Assembly (NCBI RefSeq): GCF_003123685.1
Contig: NZ_QCYJ01000021.1
Coordinates: forward strand, 558,001 to 622,000
DNA: 64,000 nucleotides
Source of the DNA: Nocardia aurea
Lineage (GTDB): Bacteria > Actinomycetota > Actinomycetes > Mycobacteriales > Mycobacteriaceae
Reading direction: 5' to 3'
Position 1 is the stretch's first letter. The number at the start of each line of letters is the position of its first letter. Both the position numbers and the translations under genes were made by a program. Below the pieces are notes generated by a model, which was given only the letters and a program-made list of their open reading frames with translations, had not been told where the DNA came from and searched no databases. Of this stretch, positions 52,925-61,510 are shown one piece after another.

Positions 52925-54303
52925 TGCTCATCCAGATCGACGCGCTAGGTCCCGCCGGACCGTTCCGCTCCCGCGAACGCAAACCGCTGACCTCGCTCGC
53001 GGGAACTTCGATCGGCGAGATCAGCCAGGTACCACCGCTGTATGTGCGACGCACTCTCACCGCCATGCGCGCGGCCCCGGTACTGCCGACCGCCGCCCGG
53101 CTCTCGGCACTGGAGAAGGCCGCCGAGATCTTCCTGCACGGCACCGTCGGCGGGCTCGACCCCGGCGCCTTCGAGCGACTGGTCTCGACCGCGTCCGGTG
53201 TTCCGCTCGTGGTGGTCCGTCAATCGGTCGCATGGGTCGCCGATGTGCTGCGCTCGCAGCGCGCGACCCGCGAACTGGCCATGCCGCGAGGAGCCGTGGA
53301 CGAATGGCACGCACCGCAGACACTCGACGGCGCCGCCGTCTGGACCCGCAAGGGCGATATCTTCGCGGTCCACGCGGCGGGCAACACACCGGCCGTGCAC
53401 GGCTTGTGGCCCGAAGCGCTCGCCCTGGGATACAAAGTGGCCGTCCGTCCTTCGACCCGCGAGCCGTTCACCGCGTTCCGTCTGGTGAGCGCGCTACGTG
53501 AGGCAGGCTTCCCCGACGACGTCCTCACCCTGCTGCCCACCGACTACGACGCCGCCGACGTGATCATCGCCGAATCCGATTTCGCGATCGTCTACGGCGG
53601 ACAGGACGTGGTGGACAAATACGCGACCAGCGCACGGGTGCTCACCCAGGGACCGGGCCGTTCCAAGATCCTGATCACCGACGAGGTGGACTGGCGAGCG
53701 AAGATCGACATCCTGGCGGCATCGGTGAGCCACCTCGGCGGCACCGCGTGCACGTGCGCGACGGCGATACTCGTCGAGGGCGATCCCGAACCCGTCGCCG
53801 TGGCGCTCGCGGAGCGGTTGCGCGCGATCCCGAGTCTGCCCGCCGACCACCCCGACGCGCTGCTCACGGTGGGGACCACGGCCGCCGCGCGCGAGGTCGA
53901 CGGGTACCTGCACGCGGTCGCGGGTGACGCGACCGCGATCCTCGGCGGCGATACGATCGTCGACGAATTACCCTCCGGCGGAGCCGTTCTGCGCCCGGCG
54001 GTGCATCTGGTCACCAGCAGCACCGCACCGCAGTTGAATATCGAACTCGGATTCCCGTGCGTATGGGTCGGCCCGTGGAACGCACGCGACGGTATCGCGC
54101 CGCTGCGCGATTCCCTGGTCCTGACCGCGATGACGTCCCGCGCCGATCTGATCGACGCCTTGCTGGACGAGCCGTCCATCACCAACCTGTACTTGGGTGA
54201 CAACCCGACGACCTGGCTGCGCCCGGGCGTACCGCACGACGGGTATCTCGCCGAGCACCTGATGCGAACGAAGGGAATGATCAGGTCGGCGACGGTCCCG
54301 TAA
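52924..54303 (+). CDS. LuxC/EhpG-like acyl reductase
   Basis: A 459-residue member of the aldehyde-dehydrogenase superfamily, acyl-reductase (LuxC) branch. The FAVHAAGNTPAVHGLWPEAL and YKVAVRPSTREPFTAFRL blocks bind NADPH, and the catalytic Cys is in GGTACTCATAIL near 277. It should reduce an activated acyl group, delivered by the preceding LuxE/EhpF-like protein, to an aldehyde. Its end overlaps the converging nitronate monooxygenase gene by 23 bp. The pair may serve a secondary metabolite, since EhpF/EhpG work in phenazine tailoring. Confidence 0.85.
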   Translation: MLIQIDALGPAGPFRSRERKPLTSLAGTSIGEISQVPPLYVRRTLTAMRAAPVLPTAARLSALEKAAEIFLHGTVGGLDPGAFERLVSTASGVPLVVVRQSVAWVADVLRSQRATRELAMPRGAVDEWHAPQTLDGAAVWTRKGDIFAVHAAGNTPAVHGLWPEALALGYKVAVRPSTREPFTAFRLVSALREAGFPDDVLTLLPTDYDAADVIIAESDFAIVYGGQDVVDKYATSARVLTQGPGRSKILITDEVDWRAKIDILAASVSHLGGTACTCATAILVEGDPEPVAVALAERLRAIPSLPADHPDALLTVGTTAAAREVDGYLHAVAGDATAILGGDTIVDELPSGGAVLRPAVHLVTSSTAPQLNIELGFPCVWVGPWNARDGIAPLRDSLVLTAMTSRADLIDALLDEPSITNLYLGDNPTTWLRPGVPHDGYLAEHLMRTKGMIRSATVP

Positions 54304-55258
54304 GCAACTCCGCCGCACCGGAACACATTTCGGTGACCACATCCCGCGCCGATTCGACCGAGGTGATCATGCCGACGCCCTGCCCGGCATCGATCGGCGC
54401 GATGCGCGGATCGACGGATTCGGCCGCCGCTCGAACCGAATTTCGCGCTTCCCCGTCCGTGCGCAGCGTGTCCTCGTCGCCCGCCCAGCGGTCGGTGAAC
54501 TCGTTGCGCAGTACCCGGGCGGGGAAGCGCGTCGGCCAGGGCAGTTCCATCGCGATATCGAAGACGGAGGTGAGGACGGTGTCGCTCCCGTCGGCGGCGA
54601 TCATCGCCCGCCTGCCCGCGTCGCGGAGCAGCGATTCGGAGCAGGCGGCGAGTCGGGTACCGAGCCACGCGCCGCTCGCGCCCGCCGCGAGCACCGCCGC
54701 GAGACTCGCGGGGGAGCCGATCCCGCCCGCGGCCAGTACCGGAACCGACACGGCCTTCAGGACGGCGTCGAGCAGCGGCAGCGTCGTCATGTCGGGAGCT
54801 CCGTGCCCGCCGCCCTCCAGTCCACGCGCCACCACGACGTCGATCCCGGCGTCCTCGGCCCGCCGCGCGTCGTCGGCGTTGTAGACCTGGGCGGCGGTGC
54901 GGATTCCCGCGCTCGCGACACGGTCCACCCAGCCGGAATCGTCGGCGAAGCCGACCGTGATCAGCGCGGGCCCCGCCTCGATGGCGACGTCGAGCAATTC
55001 CGGTTCGGCGTCCAGGACCCAGCCGACGAGCCCGATGCCGAATCTTCCACCGAGCGAGGCGGTGAACGGGAGTTCGTGGCGCAACGCCGCGACCGACCCC
55101 GCGCTACCCATGCCGATCAACCCCAGCCCGCCCGCGGCGGTCACCGCTGCGGCGAGGCGTCCGCCCGCCACCCCGCCCATCGGGGCATTGACCACGGGGA
55201 CGCGCAGGCCCCACGCTTTCGACCACGGGGTGCTCGGCTGTTCCGCTGGCGACGACAT
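54281..55258 (-). CDS. Nitronate monooxygenase family protein
   Basis: A 325-residue FMN-dependent TIM-barrel protein of the 2-nitropropane dioxygenase/nitronate monooxygenase family. Motifs: PVVNAPMGGVAGGRLAAAV near 20, VVARGLEGGGHG near 140, VPVLAAGGIGSPASLAAVLAAGASGAWLGTR near 170-200 (phosphate binding). It oxidises nitronates or acts as an NAD(P)H:quinone reductase. It shares the fold with PfaD but is much shorter and unrelated in context. Confidence 0.9.
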   Translation of the reverse strand: MSSPAEQPSTPWSKAWGLRVPVVNAPMGGVAGGRLAAAVTAAGGLGLIGMGSAGSVAALRHELPFTASLGGRFGIGLVGWVLDAEPELLDVAIEAGPALITVGFADDSGWVDRVASAGIRTAAQVYNADDARRAEDAGIDVVVARGLEGGGHGAPDMTTLPLLDAVLKAVSVPVLAAGGIGSPASLAAVLAAGASGAWLGTRLAACSESLLRDAGRRAMIAADGSDTVLTSVFDIAMELPWPTRFPARVLRNEFTDRWAGDEDTLRTDGEARNSVRAAAESVDPRIAPIDAGQGVGMITSVESARDVVTEMCSGAAELLTGPSPT

Positions 55259-55296
55259 GCGTCCATGCCATCACACGGCGTCGCGGTGGACCGTGC

Positions 55297-55929
55297 TCAC
55301 CCCTGCGCCCGCTGCGATCGGTAGAGCGTGCGCTCCGCGGTGGTGACGAGCCGTTCGGTCGCCTCCTCGACGGTGAGACCGCGCCCGGTGACGAGCAGGT
55401 CCAGACTCTCGAAACTGCTCAGGGCCCACAGCACGTCGACGGCCCAGTCCACCGAGACGTCCTCGCGGAGCAGCCCCGCCGAGGCCAGCCGGTTCGCCAG
55501 GTGGGTGACACCGCCGCGCCGGTCCTCCTCCATCGCCCGCACCGCTTCGGCGGCAGAGGACGGGTCGATGCGGTCCATCGCGTGTAGCACCCGATAGATA
55601 TCGAGATCGCGGGATTTCATCCGGCCCGCCGCGGCGAGGGCCTCCCGCAGATGTTCGCGCGGATCGTCGGCCGCGACGGCCGCGGAGAGTTCACGCAGGC
55701 CGGTGCGCTCGTAGAGATCCATCACGAAGGCGTCGAAAAGGCCCGCGCGCGAGCCGAAGTCGACGTAGATGGTGGAGCGTGACACCTTCGCGGCCCGAGC
55801 GACCTTCTCCAGGCTGACCGGTTCGGTCGGTGCGGCGCGGAGTTGCTCGCCGACGGCGTCGAGGATGCGTCGTCGCGTCTGCTCCGCGGCATCGGCCCGC
55901 ACGACCTGCTCGTATCTGCGTGTACCCAT
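55297..55929 (-). CDS. TetR-family regulator
   Basis: A 210-residue TetR regulator. Residues 10-60 form the DNA-binding domain (TRRRILDAVGEQL, VSLEKVARAAKVSRSTIYVDFGSRAGLF). ATG 55929 is used rather than 55959, since the extra ten residues do not fit the family and would start inside the -35 region. Divergent from the DoxX and methyltransferase genes, so those are its likely targets. A TetR_C-like ligand pocket is expected in the C-terminal half. Confidence 0.92.
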   Translation of the reverse strand: MGTRRYEQVVRADAAEQTRRRILDAVGEQLRAAPTEPVSLEKVARAAKVSRSTIYVDFGSRAGLFDAFVMDLYERTGLRELSAAVAADDPREHLREALAAAGRMKSRDLDIYRVLHAMDRIDPSSAAEAVRAMEEDRRGGVTHLANRLASAGLLREDVSVDWAVDVLWALSSFESLDLLVTGRGLTVEEATERLVTTAERTLYRSQRAQG

Positions 55930-56066
55930 GACGCCATCTTCGCATATTTCACTTGACAACCTGTCCGGCAGAAGTCGTATATTCGAGAAGACGACCTGTT
56001 CGATGAATTCGAGCGAAGCCTCACCGGCAGCCGTCGGCGCCGGACACCCGCACCCGGAGGAATCCC
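55930..56066. promoter_or_regulatory. Divergent TetR/DoxX control region
   Basis: On the plus strand, TTGACA (55953-55958) and TATATT (55978-55983) form a fair promoter, 19 bp apart. A 12-bp imperfect direct repeat, GACAACCTGTCC and GACGACCTGTTC, begins at 55955 and 55990 (35 bp apart) and flanks the -10 box, so it may be the TetR binding site. Confidence 0.5.
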
Positions 56067-56417
56067 ATGGATATCGCGCTCACCGCGCTCTCGATCACCA
56101 CGGCCGTCGCGCTGACGGGTTCGGCCACGGCCACCCTGGCCCGCACTCCGGCGCTCGTCGCCATTGTCGCCGCTGTCGGATTCCCGGAACATCGGATGTG
56201 GTTGCTCGCCGTACTCAAACTTGCCGCCGCCGTCGGACTGGTGGCCGGGCTCGCCTACCGGCCACTCGGCATCGCCGCCGCCGTCGGCCTGGTCGCGTAC
56301 TTCTGCGCCGCGGTGTGGATGCACCTGCGCGCCCGGCAGTACGACCTCGCCGGACCGATCCTGTTCCTGGCACTGTCCGGCGCGACGCTGGCCCTGTCCG
56401 TCTACGCGGCCGCATGA
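56067..56417 (+). CDS. DoxX-like small membrane protein
   Basis: A 116-residue membrane protein with four hydrophobic segments (about 6-28, 45-62, 66-85, 94-114), a layout typical of DoxX-like proteins. No charged catalytic motif. GGAGGAA precedes the ATG. It is first in a two-gene unit with a methyltransferase and divergent from a TetR repressor. DoxX-like proteins often accompany redox-stress and quinone genes, but the role here is unknown. Confidence 0.8.
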   Translation: MDIALTALSITTAVALTGSATATLARTPALVAIVAAVGFPEHRMWLLAVLKLAAAVGLVAGLAYRPLGIAAAVGLVAYFCAAVWMHLRARQYDLAGPILFLALSGATLALSVYAAA

Positions 56418-56440
56418 CCCCGGCCGCGAAAGGAGAACGA

Positions 56441-57265
56441 ATGTCCACCGACCGGCTGCGCTCCACCCGGTTTCCGAGATCGTCTCGGTACCACCCCGAT
56501 TGGATCCGATCGAGTGTGAGCGGAGGAGCCAATTCGCTGTGGCTCACCGAATGGTTGACCAGCGCGATGGACCTGCGGCCCGGTATGCGGATCCTCGACC
56601 TCGGGTGCGGACGGGGCGCCTCGTCGGTCTTCCTGCACAACGAGTTCGACGTCCAGGTCTGGTCCACCGATCTGTGGTTCGACGCGGACGATCGGCGTCG
56701 CCGCATCGTCGACGCCGATGCCGCCGACGCGGTCTTCCCCGTCCACGCCGACGCTCGCACACTACCGTTCGCCGCCGACTTCTTCGACGCCGTCGTGAGC
56801 ATCGACTCGTTCCCCTACTACGGAACCGACGACCTGTATCTCGGCTACCTGGCGCGATTCGTCGCACCCGGCGGTCAGATCGGCATCGCGGGCGCGGGCC
56901 TGTCCGCCGATTTCACCGGTGCCGTGCCCGACCACCTCGCACCGTGGTGGGAACCGAGCATGGCGTGCCTGCACACCGCCGCGTGGTGGCGTGAGCACTG
57001 GGCGCGCGGCGGAGTCGTCGATGTCGAATGCGCCGACACCATGGCCGAGGGCTGGACGTTCTGGCGGGACTGGCAGCTCGAGGTCGCGCCGGACAACACC
57101 GTGGAGATCGAGGCGATCACCTCCGACGCGGGCCGCCACCTCGGCTACGTTCGGGCGGTCGCACGTCGCCGCACCGACGTGGCGCTCGACGAACCGATCA
57201 CGACGATTCCCACGCGCTACGAGCGGCATCCGGTCTTCCGATCCGATCCGGTCGACCGACCGTGA
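56441..57265 (+). CDS. SAM-dependent methyltransferase
   Basis: A 274-residue class I methyltransferase. SAM motif I is ILDLGCGRGASSV near 50, the acidic loop STDLWF near 74, and VVSIDSFPYYG near 113. It resembles small-molecule (ubiquinone/sarcosine-type) methyltransferases more than DNA or RNA ones. AAAGGAG is six bases before ATG 56441. It follows the DoxX-like gene by 23 bp and is likely coregulated by TetR. Confidence 0.9.
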   Translation: MSTDRLRSTRFPRSSRYHPDWIRSSVSGGANSLWLTEWLTSAMDLRPGMRILDLGCGRGASSVFLHNEFDVQVWSTDLWFDADDRRRRIVDADAADAVFPVHADARTLPFAADFFDAVVSIDSFPYYGTDDLYLGYLARFVAPGGQIGIAGAGLSADFTGAVPDHLAPWWEPSMACLHTAAWWREHWARGGVVDVECADTMAEGWTFWRDWQLEVAPDNTVEIEAITSDAGRHLGYVRAVARRRTDVALDEPITTIPTRYERHPVFRSDPVDRP

Positions 57266-57358
57266 TCCCTCCTGGCTCACCGCGATCGACAGCGCGACGG
57301 CGTAGGTCGTGCGGTATCGACATGCCCCGGCCGATATCGGTCGTTAAGCTCACCCACC

Positions 57359-57862
57359 GTGAAAGACCTCGGCTCGATCCGAAATCCCGTCCACGACGGT
57401 CTGTTCCTGATCCTGTGTGACGCGCACGCACGATTCGGCGGCTGGGACGTCCACGGCGACGAACTCGCCGACGAGGGCAGTAAGTCCCTGGTGCTCGACG
57501 GTGTGCGCGCCTACGTGGAGGAGGCCTGCGGCGACGGACACCACGCGGTCTATCGCGGCGATGACGGAACCCTGTGGATCACGCCACCGGTCGAGCCCGG
57601 GGTGCGGCCGATCCCACCGGACGGTCTGGAGCGTGACCCCAGAACCGAAACCGTCCCGGTGGGGACCGTCGACGTGCCGAGCGGAACCCTGGTCGTCGCA
57701 CTGGCGTATCCGCCGCTCAATATGACGACCGACGGCGATCACGCGGGCGTCACCCACGGAGCAGGGGAACGTCTCGACGTGATCGTCGGGCCCGCCGTCC
57801 TGTCGATCACGCGCGAGCGCACCGCCGAGGGCCAGGTCCTGGCGCTGCGCGTCGAATCCTGA
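57359..57862 (+). CDS. Hypothetical protein
   Basis: A 167-residue protein I do not recognise. The first 75 residues look globular (GLFLILCDAHARFGGWDVHGDE, VRAYVEEACGDGHHAVYR); the second half is strand-rich and Pro/Gly-rich. No Cys pairs, signal peptide or membrane segments. GTG 57359 has no Shine-Dalgarno site; TAAGCT at 57345-57350 could be a -10 box giving a nearly leaderless transcript. It converges on choD, with two bases between stops. Confidence 0.6.
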   Translation: MKDLGSIRNPVHDGLFLILCDAHARFGGWDVHGDELADEGSKSLVLDGVRAYVEEACGDGHHAVYRGDDGTLWITPPVEPGVRPIPPDGLERDPRTETVPVGTVDVPSGTLVVALAYPPLNMTTDGDHAGVTHGAGERLDVIVGPAVLSITRERTAEGQVLALRVES

Positions 57863-57864
57863 TG

Positions 57865-59592
57865 TCAGGCGCTGGCACTCTTGTCGGTACTGCGGATCTC
57901 CACGATCGGCAACCTCAGCGCAGCCGGGGCGCTCGCAGGCACCACCGGTCGCGCGGGGGCGATCGGTGAAATCCGCTGGTACCCGGCCTCTTGCGGCGGG
58001 CGGTTGTCCAGTTCGCCCTTGTTCGGCCAGTAGGCGGCCGCGCGCTCGGCCTGCGCGGTGATCGTGAGCGACGGATTCACACCGAGATTCGCCGAAACAG
58101 CGGCACCGTCCACCACGCTCAGCGTCGGATATCCGTAGACCCGGTGATAGCCGTCGATCACGCCGTGTTCCGGGTCGGCGCCGATCGCGGCACCGCCGAG
58201 GAAGTGAGCGGTGAGCGGGATATTGAAGATCTCGCCCCAGCTGCCGCCCGCGATGCCGCCGATCTGGTCGGCGACCCGGCGGGTCACGTCGTTACCGACC
58301 GGGATCCACGTGGGATTGGGTTCCCCGTGCCCCTGTTTGCTGGTCAGCTTGCGACCGAACACACCCCGTTTGGTGTAGGTGGTGATGGAGTTGTCCAGAT
58401 GCTGCATCACCAGCGAGATGATGGTGCGCTCACTCCAGTTTCTGGTGCTGAGGAAGCTGATCAGGTGCATCGGGTGCCGCAGCACGAGCAGCACGAACCG
58501 CAACCAGCGCGGAATACGCCCGCCACCGTCGACCATGAGGGTCTGCAACAGGCCCATCGCGTTGGAACCCTTGCCGTACCGGACCGGTTCGATATGGGTG
58601 TCGGGAGTCGGATGGATCGAGGACGTGATGGCGACACCCTTGGTGAAATCGACGCCGGGCGTCACCGTCTTCGTCGCCGCACCCACGATCGATTCGGAAT
58701 TGGTGCGGGTCAGCATGCCGAGCCGATCCGACAGACCGGGCAATACACCCTTGTCACGCATCTCGAACAGCAATTTCTGGGTGCCACGCGTCCCTGCGGC
58801 CAGAACGACGTTGGCAGCGGTGTAGGTCTGAGGTCGCTTACGAATCCGAGCGCCGGTACGCGCGGTCGACACATTCCAGGTGCCGTCCGGCAGCGGCCGC
58901 AGATCCGTCACCGTCGTCATCGGAAGAACCTGCGCCCCCGCCTTTTCCGCGAGATAGAGGTAATTCTTGACGAGCGTGTTCTTGGCCCCGAACTTGCAGC
59001 CGACCATGCAATCTCCGCATTCGACACAGCCGGTGCGATCCGGCCCGACCCCACCGAAATACGGGTCGGCCACCGTTTCACCCGGCTCGCCGAAGAACAC
59101 ACCGACCGGCGTCTGCACGAAGGTGTCGCCGACGCCCATATCGTCGGCCACCTTCTTGAACACCTCGTCGGCCGGGGTCATATGCGGATTTCGGACCACG
59201 CCGAGCATTTTCTGGGCCTGCTCGTAGTACGGGGTGAGCTCGGCGCGCCAGTCGGTGATATCGCGCCACTGCGCGTCCTGGAAGAACGGCTCCGGCGGCA
59301 CATAGAGCGTATTCGCGTAATTCAGCGAGCCCCCGCCGACACCCGCACCCCCGAGGATCAGCACATCACGCAGCAGATGGATCCGCTGGATGCCGTAACA
59401 GCCCAGCGCGGGCGCCCACAGGAATTTACGCAGGTCCCAGCTGGTTTTGGGCAACTCGTCGTCGGCGAAACGCTGCCCCGCCTCCAACACCCCGACCCGG
59501 TACCCCTTCTCCACCAGTCGCAACGCGGTGACGCTGCCACCGAATCCGGACCCGACGATCAACACGTCGAAATCCGTCGCACGCTGGTCCAT
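57865..59592 (-). CDS. choD: Cholesterol oxidase, GMC-like (ChoD)
   Basis: A 575-residue FAD-dependent oxidoreductase resembling mycobacterial ChoD along its whole length. FAD motif LIVGSGFGGSVTALRL near residue 10, GAGVGGGSLNYANTLYVPPEP near 82, a Cys-rich GCVECGDCMVGCKFGAKNT near 187, and the C-terminal HFLGGAAIG and GVNPSLTITAQAERA with the catalytic His and Asn environment. ATG 59592 has GAGGAG upstream. Proteins of this group oxidise 3-hydroxysterols or related lipids; ChoD itself matters for host interaction in mycobacteria. Cytoplasmic by sequence, no Tat signal seen. Confidence 0.92.
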   Translation of the reverse strand: MDQRATDFDVLIVGSGFGGSVTALRLVEKGYRVGVLEAGQRFADDELPKTSWDLRKFLWAPALGCYGIQRIHLLRDVLILGGAGVGGGSLNYANTLYVPPEPFFQDAQWRDITDWRAELTPYYEQAQKMLGVVRNPHMTPADEVFKKVADDMGVGDTFVQTPVGVFFGEPGETVADPYFGGVGPDRTGCVECGDCMVGCKFGAKNTLVKNYLYLAEKAGAQVLPMTTVTDLRPLPDGTWNVSTARTGARIRKRPQTYTAANVVLAAGTRGTQKLLFEMRDKGVLPGLSDRLGMLTRTNSESIVGAATKTVTPGVDFTKGVAITSSIHPTPDTHIEPVRYGKGSNAMGLLQTLMVDGGGRIPRWLRFVLLVLRHPMHLISFLSTRNWSERTIISLVMQHLDNSITTYTKRGVFGRKLTSKQGHGEPNPTWIPVGNDVTRRVADQIGGIAGGSWGEIFNIPLTAHFLGGAAIGADPEHGVIDGYHRVYGYPTLSVVDGAAVSANLGVNPSLTITAQAERAAAYWPNKGELDNRPPQEAGYQRISPIAPARPVVPASAPAALRLPIVEIRSTDKSASA

Positions 59593-59632
59593 ATGGCACT
59601 CCTCGATCATCTCACCAGTGACAACGCCCACA

Positions 59633-59646
59633 CTACTCCCGAGTAG
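59633..59646. promoter_or_regulatory. Small palindrome upstream of choD
   Basis: CTACTC, 2-nt spacer, GAGTAG, about 40 bases before the choD start. On the minus strand TAGTGT next to it could be a -10 box, so the palindrome would overlap the promoter. Confidence 0.35.
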
Positions 59647-59686
59647 GTTAGGGCCTCGCCCCCGGCTTTTCCACCCCGAGGAACGT

Positions 59687-59896
59687 TTACGGAACGCTTT
59701 CGGCCACCGACCGGTCCAGGATGGCCGTGAAGTCCGGCGCGAGCGTGGGCTGGTCGATGTAGTGCGCGCGGGTCACCGCGTTGCTCGCGTGACCGAGCTG
59801 GGCCGCGGCCAGATCGGGTCCGTGCTCGTGCGCGATCATGGTTGCCACCGTTTTGCGGAAGGTCTGTACCGTTACCCAGTCGAACTCCGGGCCACG
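59687..59896 (-). pseudogene. Tyrosine recombinase C-terminal remnant
   Basis: The last 69 residues of a phage-type integrase. TVQTFRKTVAT has the second catalytic Arg, QLGHASNAVTRAHYI has the His and the nucleophile Tyr. Upstream of DWVTV (59896) the frame loses integrase character and coding similarity continues instead on the opposite strand, so a rearrangement junction lies near 59900. Non-functional alone. Confidence 0.82.
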
Positions 59897-59928
59897 GGCC
59901 TGCGACCAGGGCCATCGAAGCCGACACG

Positions 59929-60153
59929 ATGCGCCTGCTCCGCGAGGCCAAAGCGAACAAATGGGACAACATCGCCCGCACCGACCGCGAGATCCGCGTG
60001 CTTCGCGCCAACGTAGCCCGCCTGCGTGTACTCGTCGACGATCCACTCGCGCCACCGGTGCGCGCAGCACGAGAACGAGCCGAACTACATCGAATCGAAC
60101 GCATCATCACCGAACACGAGGCCCAGCGTCGGAAACGGCGGGGCCGTGAGTGA
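59929..60153 (+). CDS. Fragment next to integrase remnant
   Basis: A 74-residue, highly charged, helical sequence (MRLLREAKANKW... ending EAQRRKRRGRE). It may be the C-terminal tail of a recombinase or transposition protein whose body was lost, as coding character in this frame seems to begin only near 59900. It overlaps the next gene by eight bases, which supports a real gene pair. Function unknown. Confidence 0.45.
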   Translation: MRLLREAKANKWDNIARTDREIRVLRANVARLRVLVDDPLAPPVRAARERAELHRIERIITEHEAQRRKRRGRE

Positions 60154-60408
60154 CTCCGAGACAGAACGCACCGCGATCCGAGCGGCGATGCAACGACTGC
60201 TCACCGGTACCGGGTATCGCTCCACCGGCGCGCTGAGCATCGTGCAACTGGCCGCGGAAGCCGGAGTCAAACGCTGGCTGCTGACCCACAAACACCCCGA
60301 CCTCGCCGAGGAATTCCGCCACCGCGCCACCGCAGACGGTGCCAAGCCGACGACAGGGGCACTCGAATCGCAGCTGCGGGCAGCCGAACCGGAATTTTTC
60401 AAGCCGAG
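60146..60408 (+). pseudogene. Transposition accessory protein, 5' half (split by IS)
   Basis: Codes for about 88 residues of a small helical protein (TERTAIRAAMQRLL, LAAEAGVKRWLLTHKHPDL), similar in style to TnpC-like accessory proteins of tyrosine-recombinase transposons. The helical reading is cut by the IS3-family element. The matching 3' half, beginning LTRREQANTALRQEN, lies 3.1 kb downstream at 63508. GTG start at 60146. Confidence 0.7.
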
Positions 60409-60426
60409 TGAGACCGTCGGGTGTGT

Positions 60427-61445
60427 TTAGGCGGCTGTCGTGTCGGTCTCCGGGGTGATCTCGTGTGCTGGTCGGTTGATCCAGACGGTGTCGGGCATGG
60501 TGAGGATCTTGGGCGCCGCGGTGGTGGTGAATCGGTGGGGTGGCGAGCACGGGCCCGGTCCAGGACCGCACGCCGGTCGGCGGATTTGTCTGCTGCCGGC
60601 CCGTAGTGCAGGTCGGCGGGTGTGTGCAAACCGATCCCGGTGTGGCGGTGCTCGTGGTTGTACCAGTGAGCAAAGGAATCCATGAATTGTCTTGCCTGGG
60701 ACAGTGATCGGAATCGTTCGGGGAATGCCGGCCCGTACTTCAGGGTCTTGAACAGTGATTCCGAATAGGGGTTGTCGTTGGAGACCCGCGGTCGTGAATG
60801 CGAGCGGGTGACCTCCAGATCGGCCAGTAGCGCGGCGACGGTCTTGGAGGTCATCGACGTGCCGCGATCGGCGTGGACCACCTGCGGGATGCCATGGACA
60901 CCGACGATCTCCTTCATCAATTCTGTTGCCAGCACGCCGGATTCATAGTTGTGGACGTGGACGCCGACGATGTAGCGGGAGTAGATGTCGATCATCACGT
61001 AGGCGTCGAAATATCGGCCTTTGACCGGGCCGGCGAGTTTGTTGATGTCCCACGAATACACCTGCCTCGGCGCGGTGGCGACCAGCTCCGGGCATACCTT
61101 CGCCGGATGACGCGCCAACCGGCGACGCTCTTTGACCTGCCGGTGCTCGCGCAGAATCCGATACATCGTGGAGACCGAGCACAGGTAGACGCCCTCATCG
61201 AGCAGCTGCGCGTAGACCTGCAACGGGGCCAGGTCGACGAACCGATCGCTGTCGAGTACCTCCAAGACCCGGCGCCGTTCGGAGACGGTCAGTTTGTTCG
61301 CCGGGGTCAGCCCCGCCACGGCCCCGGGCCGGACCGTGGTGGTGCCGGTTCGCCGGATCGCGGTCGAGCGCGCCAACCCTGTCAACACCGCAGCGGTCCG
61401 GGTGGCGACACCAGCGCCGGTCAGCGACACATACGCACCGGTCAA
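60427..61445 (-). pseudogene. IS3-family transposase OrfB, frameshifted near end
   Basis: A DDE transposase with YSWDINKLAGPVKGRY (first Asp), VVHADRGTSM (second Asp) and NPYSESLFKTLKY (Glu). The likely start is TTG 61445, overlapping the reconstructed orfA stop. Near the C-terminus the frame slips: after DRARARHP the frame shown is Arg/Pro/Ser-rich, while the next frame reads FTTTAAPKILTMPDTVWI and ends at 60427 inside the element. One missing C opposite 60537-60540 explains this. Confidence 0.75.
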
Positions 61446-61491
61446 CGCTTCTTGCGTTGCTCGTCGCAATCCGCTCTCTCGGAGAGAGTTT

Positions 61492-61510
61492 CCAAGCTTG
61501 AGATTTAACC
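61492..61510. repeat. IS4 left end: target duplication plus inverted repeat
   Basis: CCAAG target duplication (61492-61496) followed by the terminal inverted repeat CTTGAGATTTAACC (61497-61510), matching the right end at 63046-63064. Confidence 0.88.
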
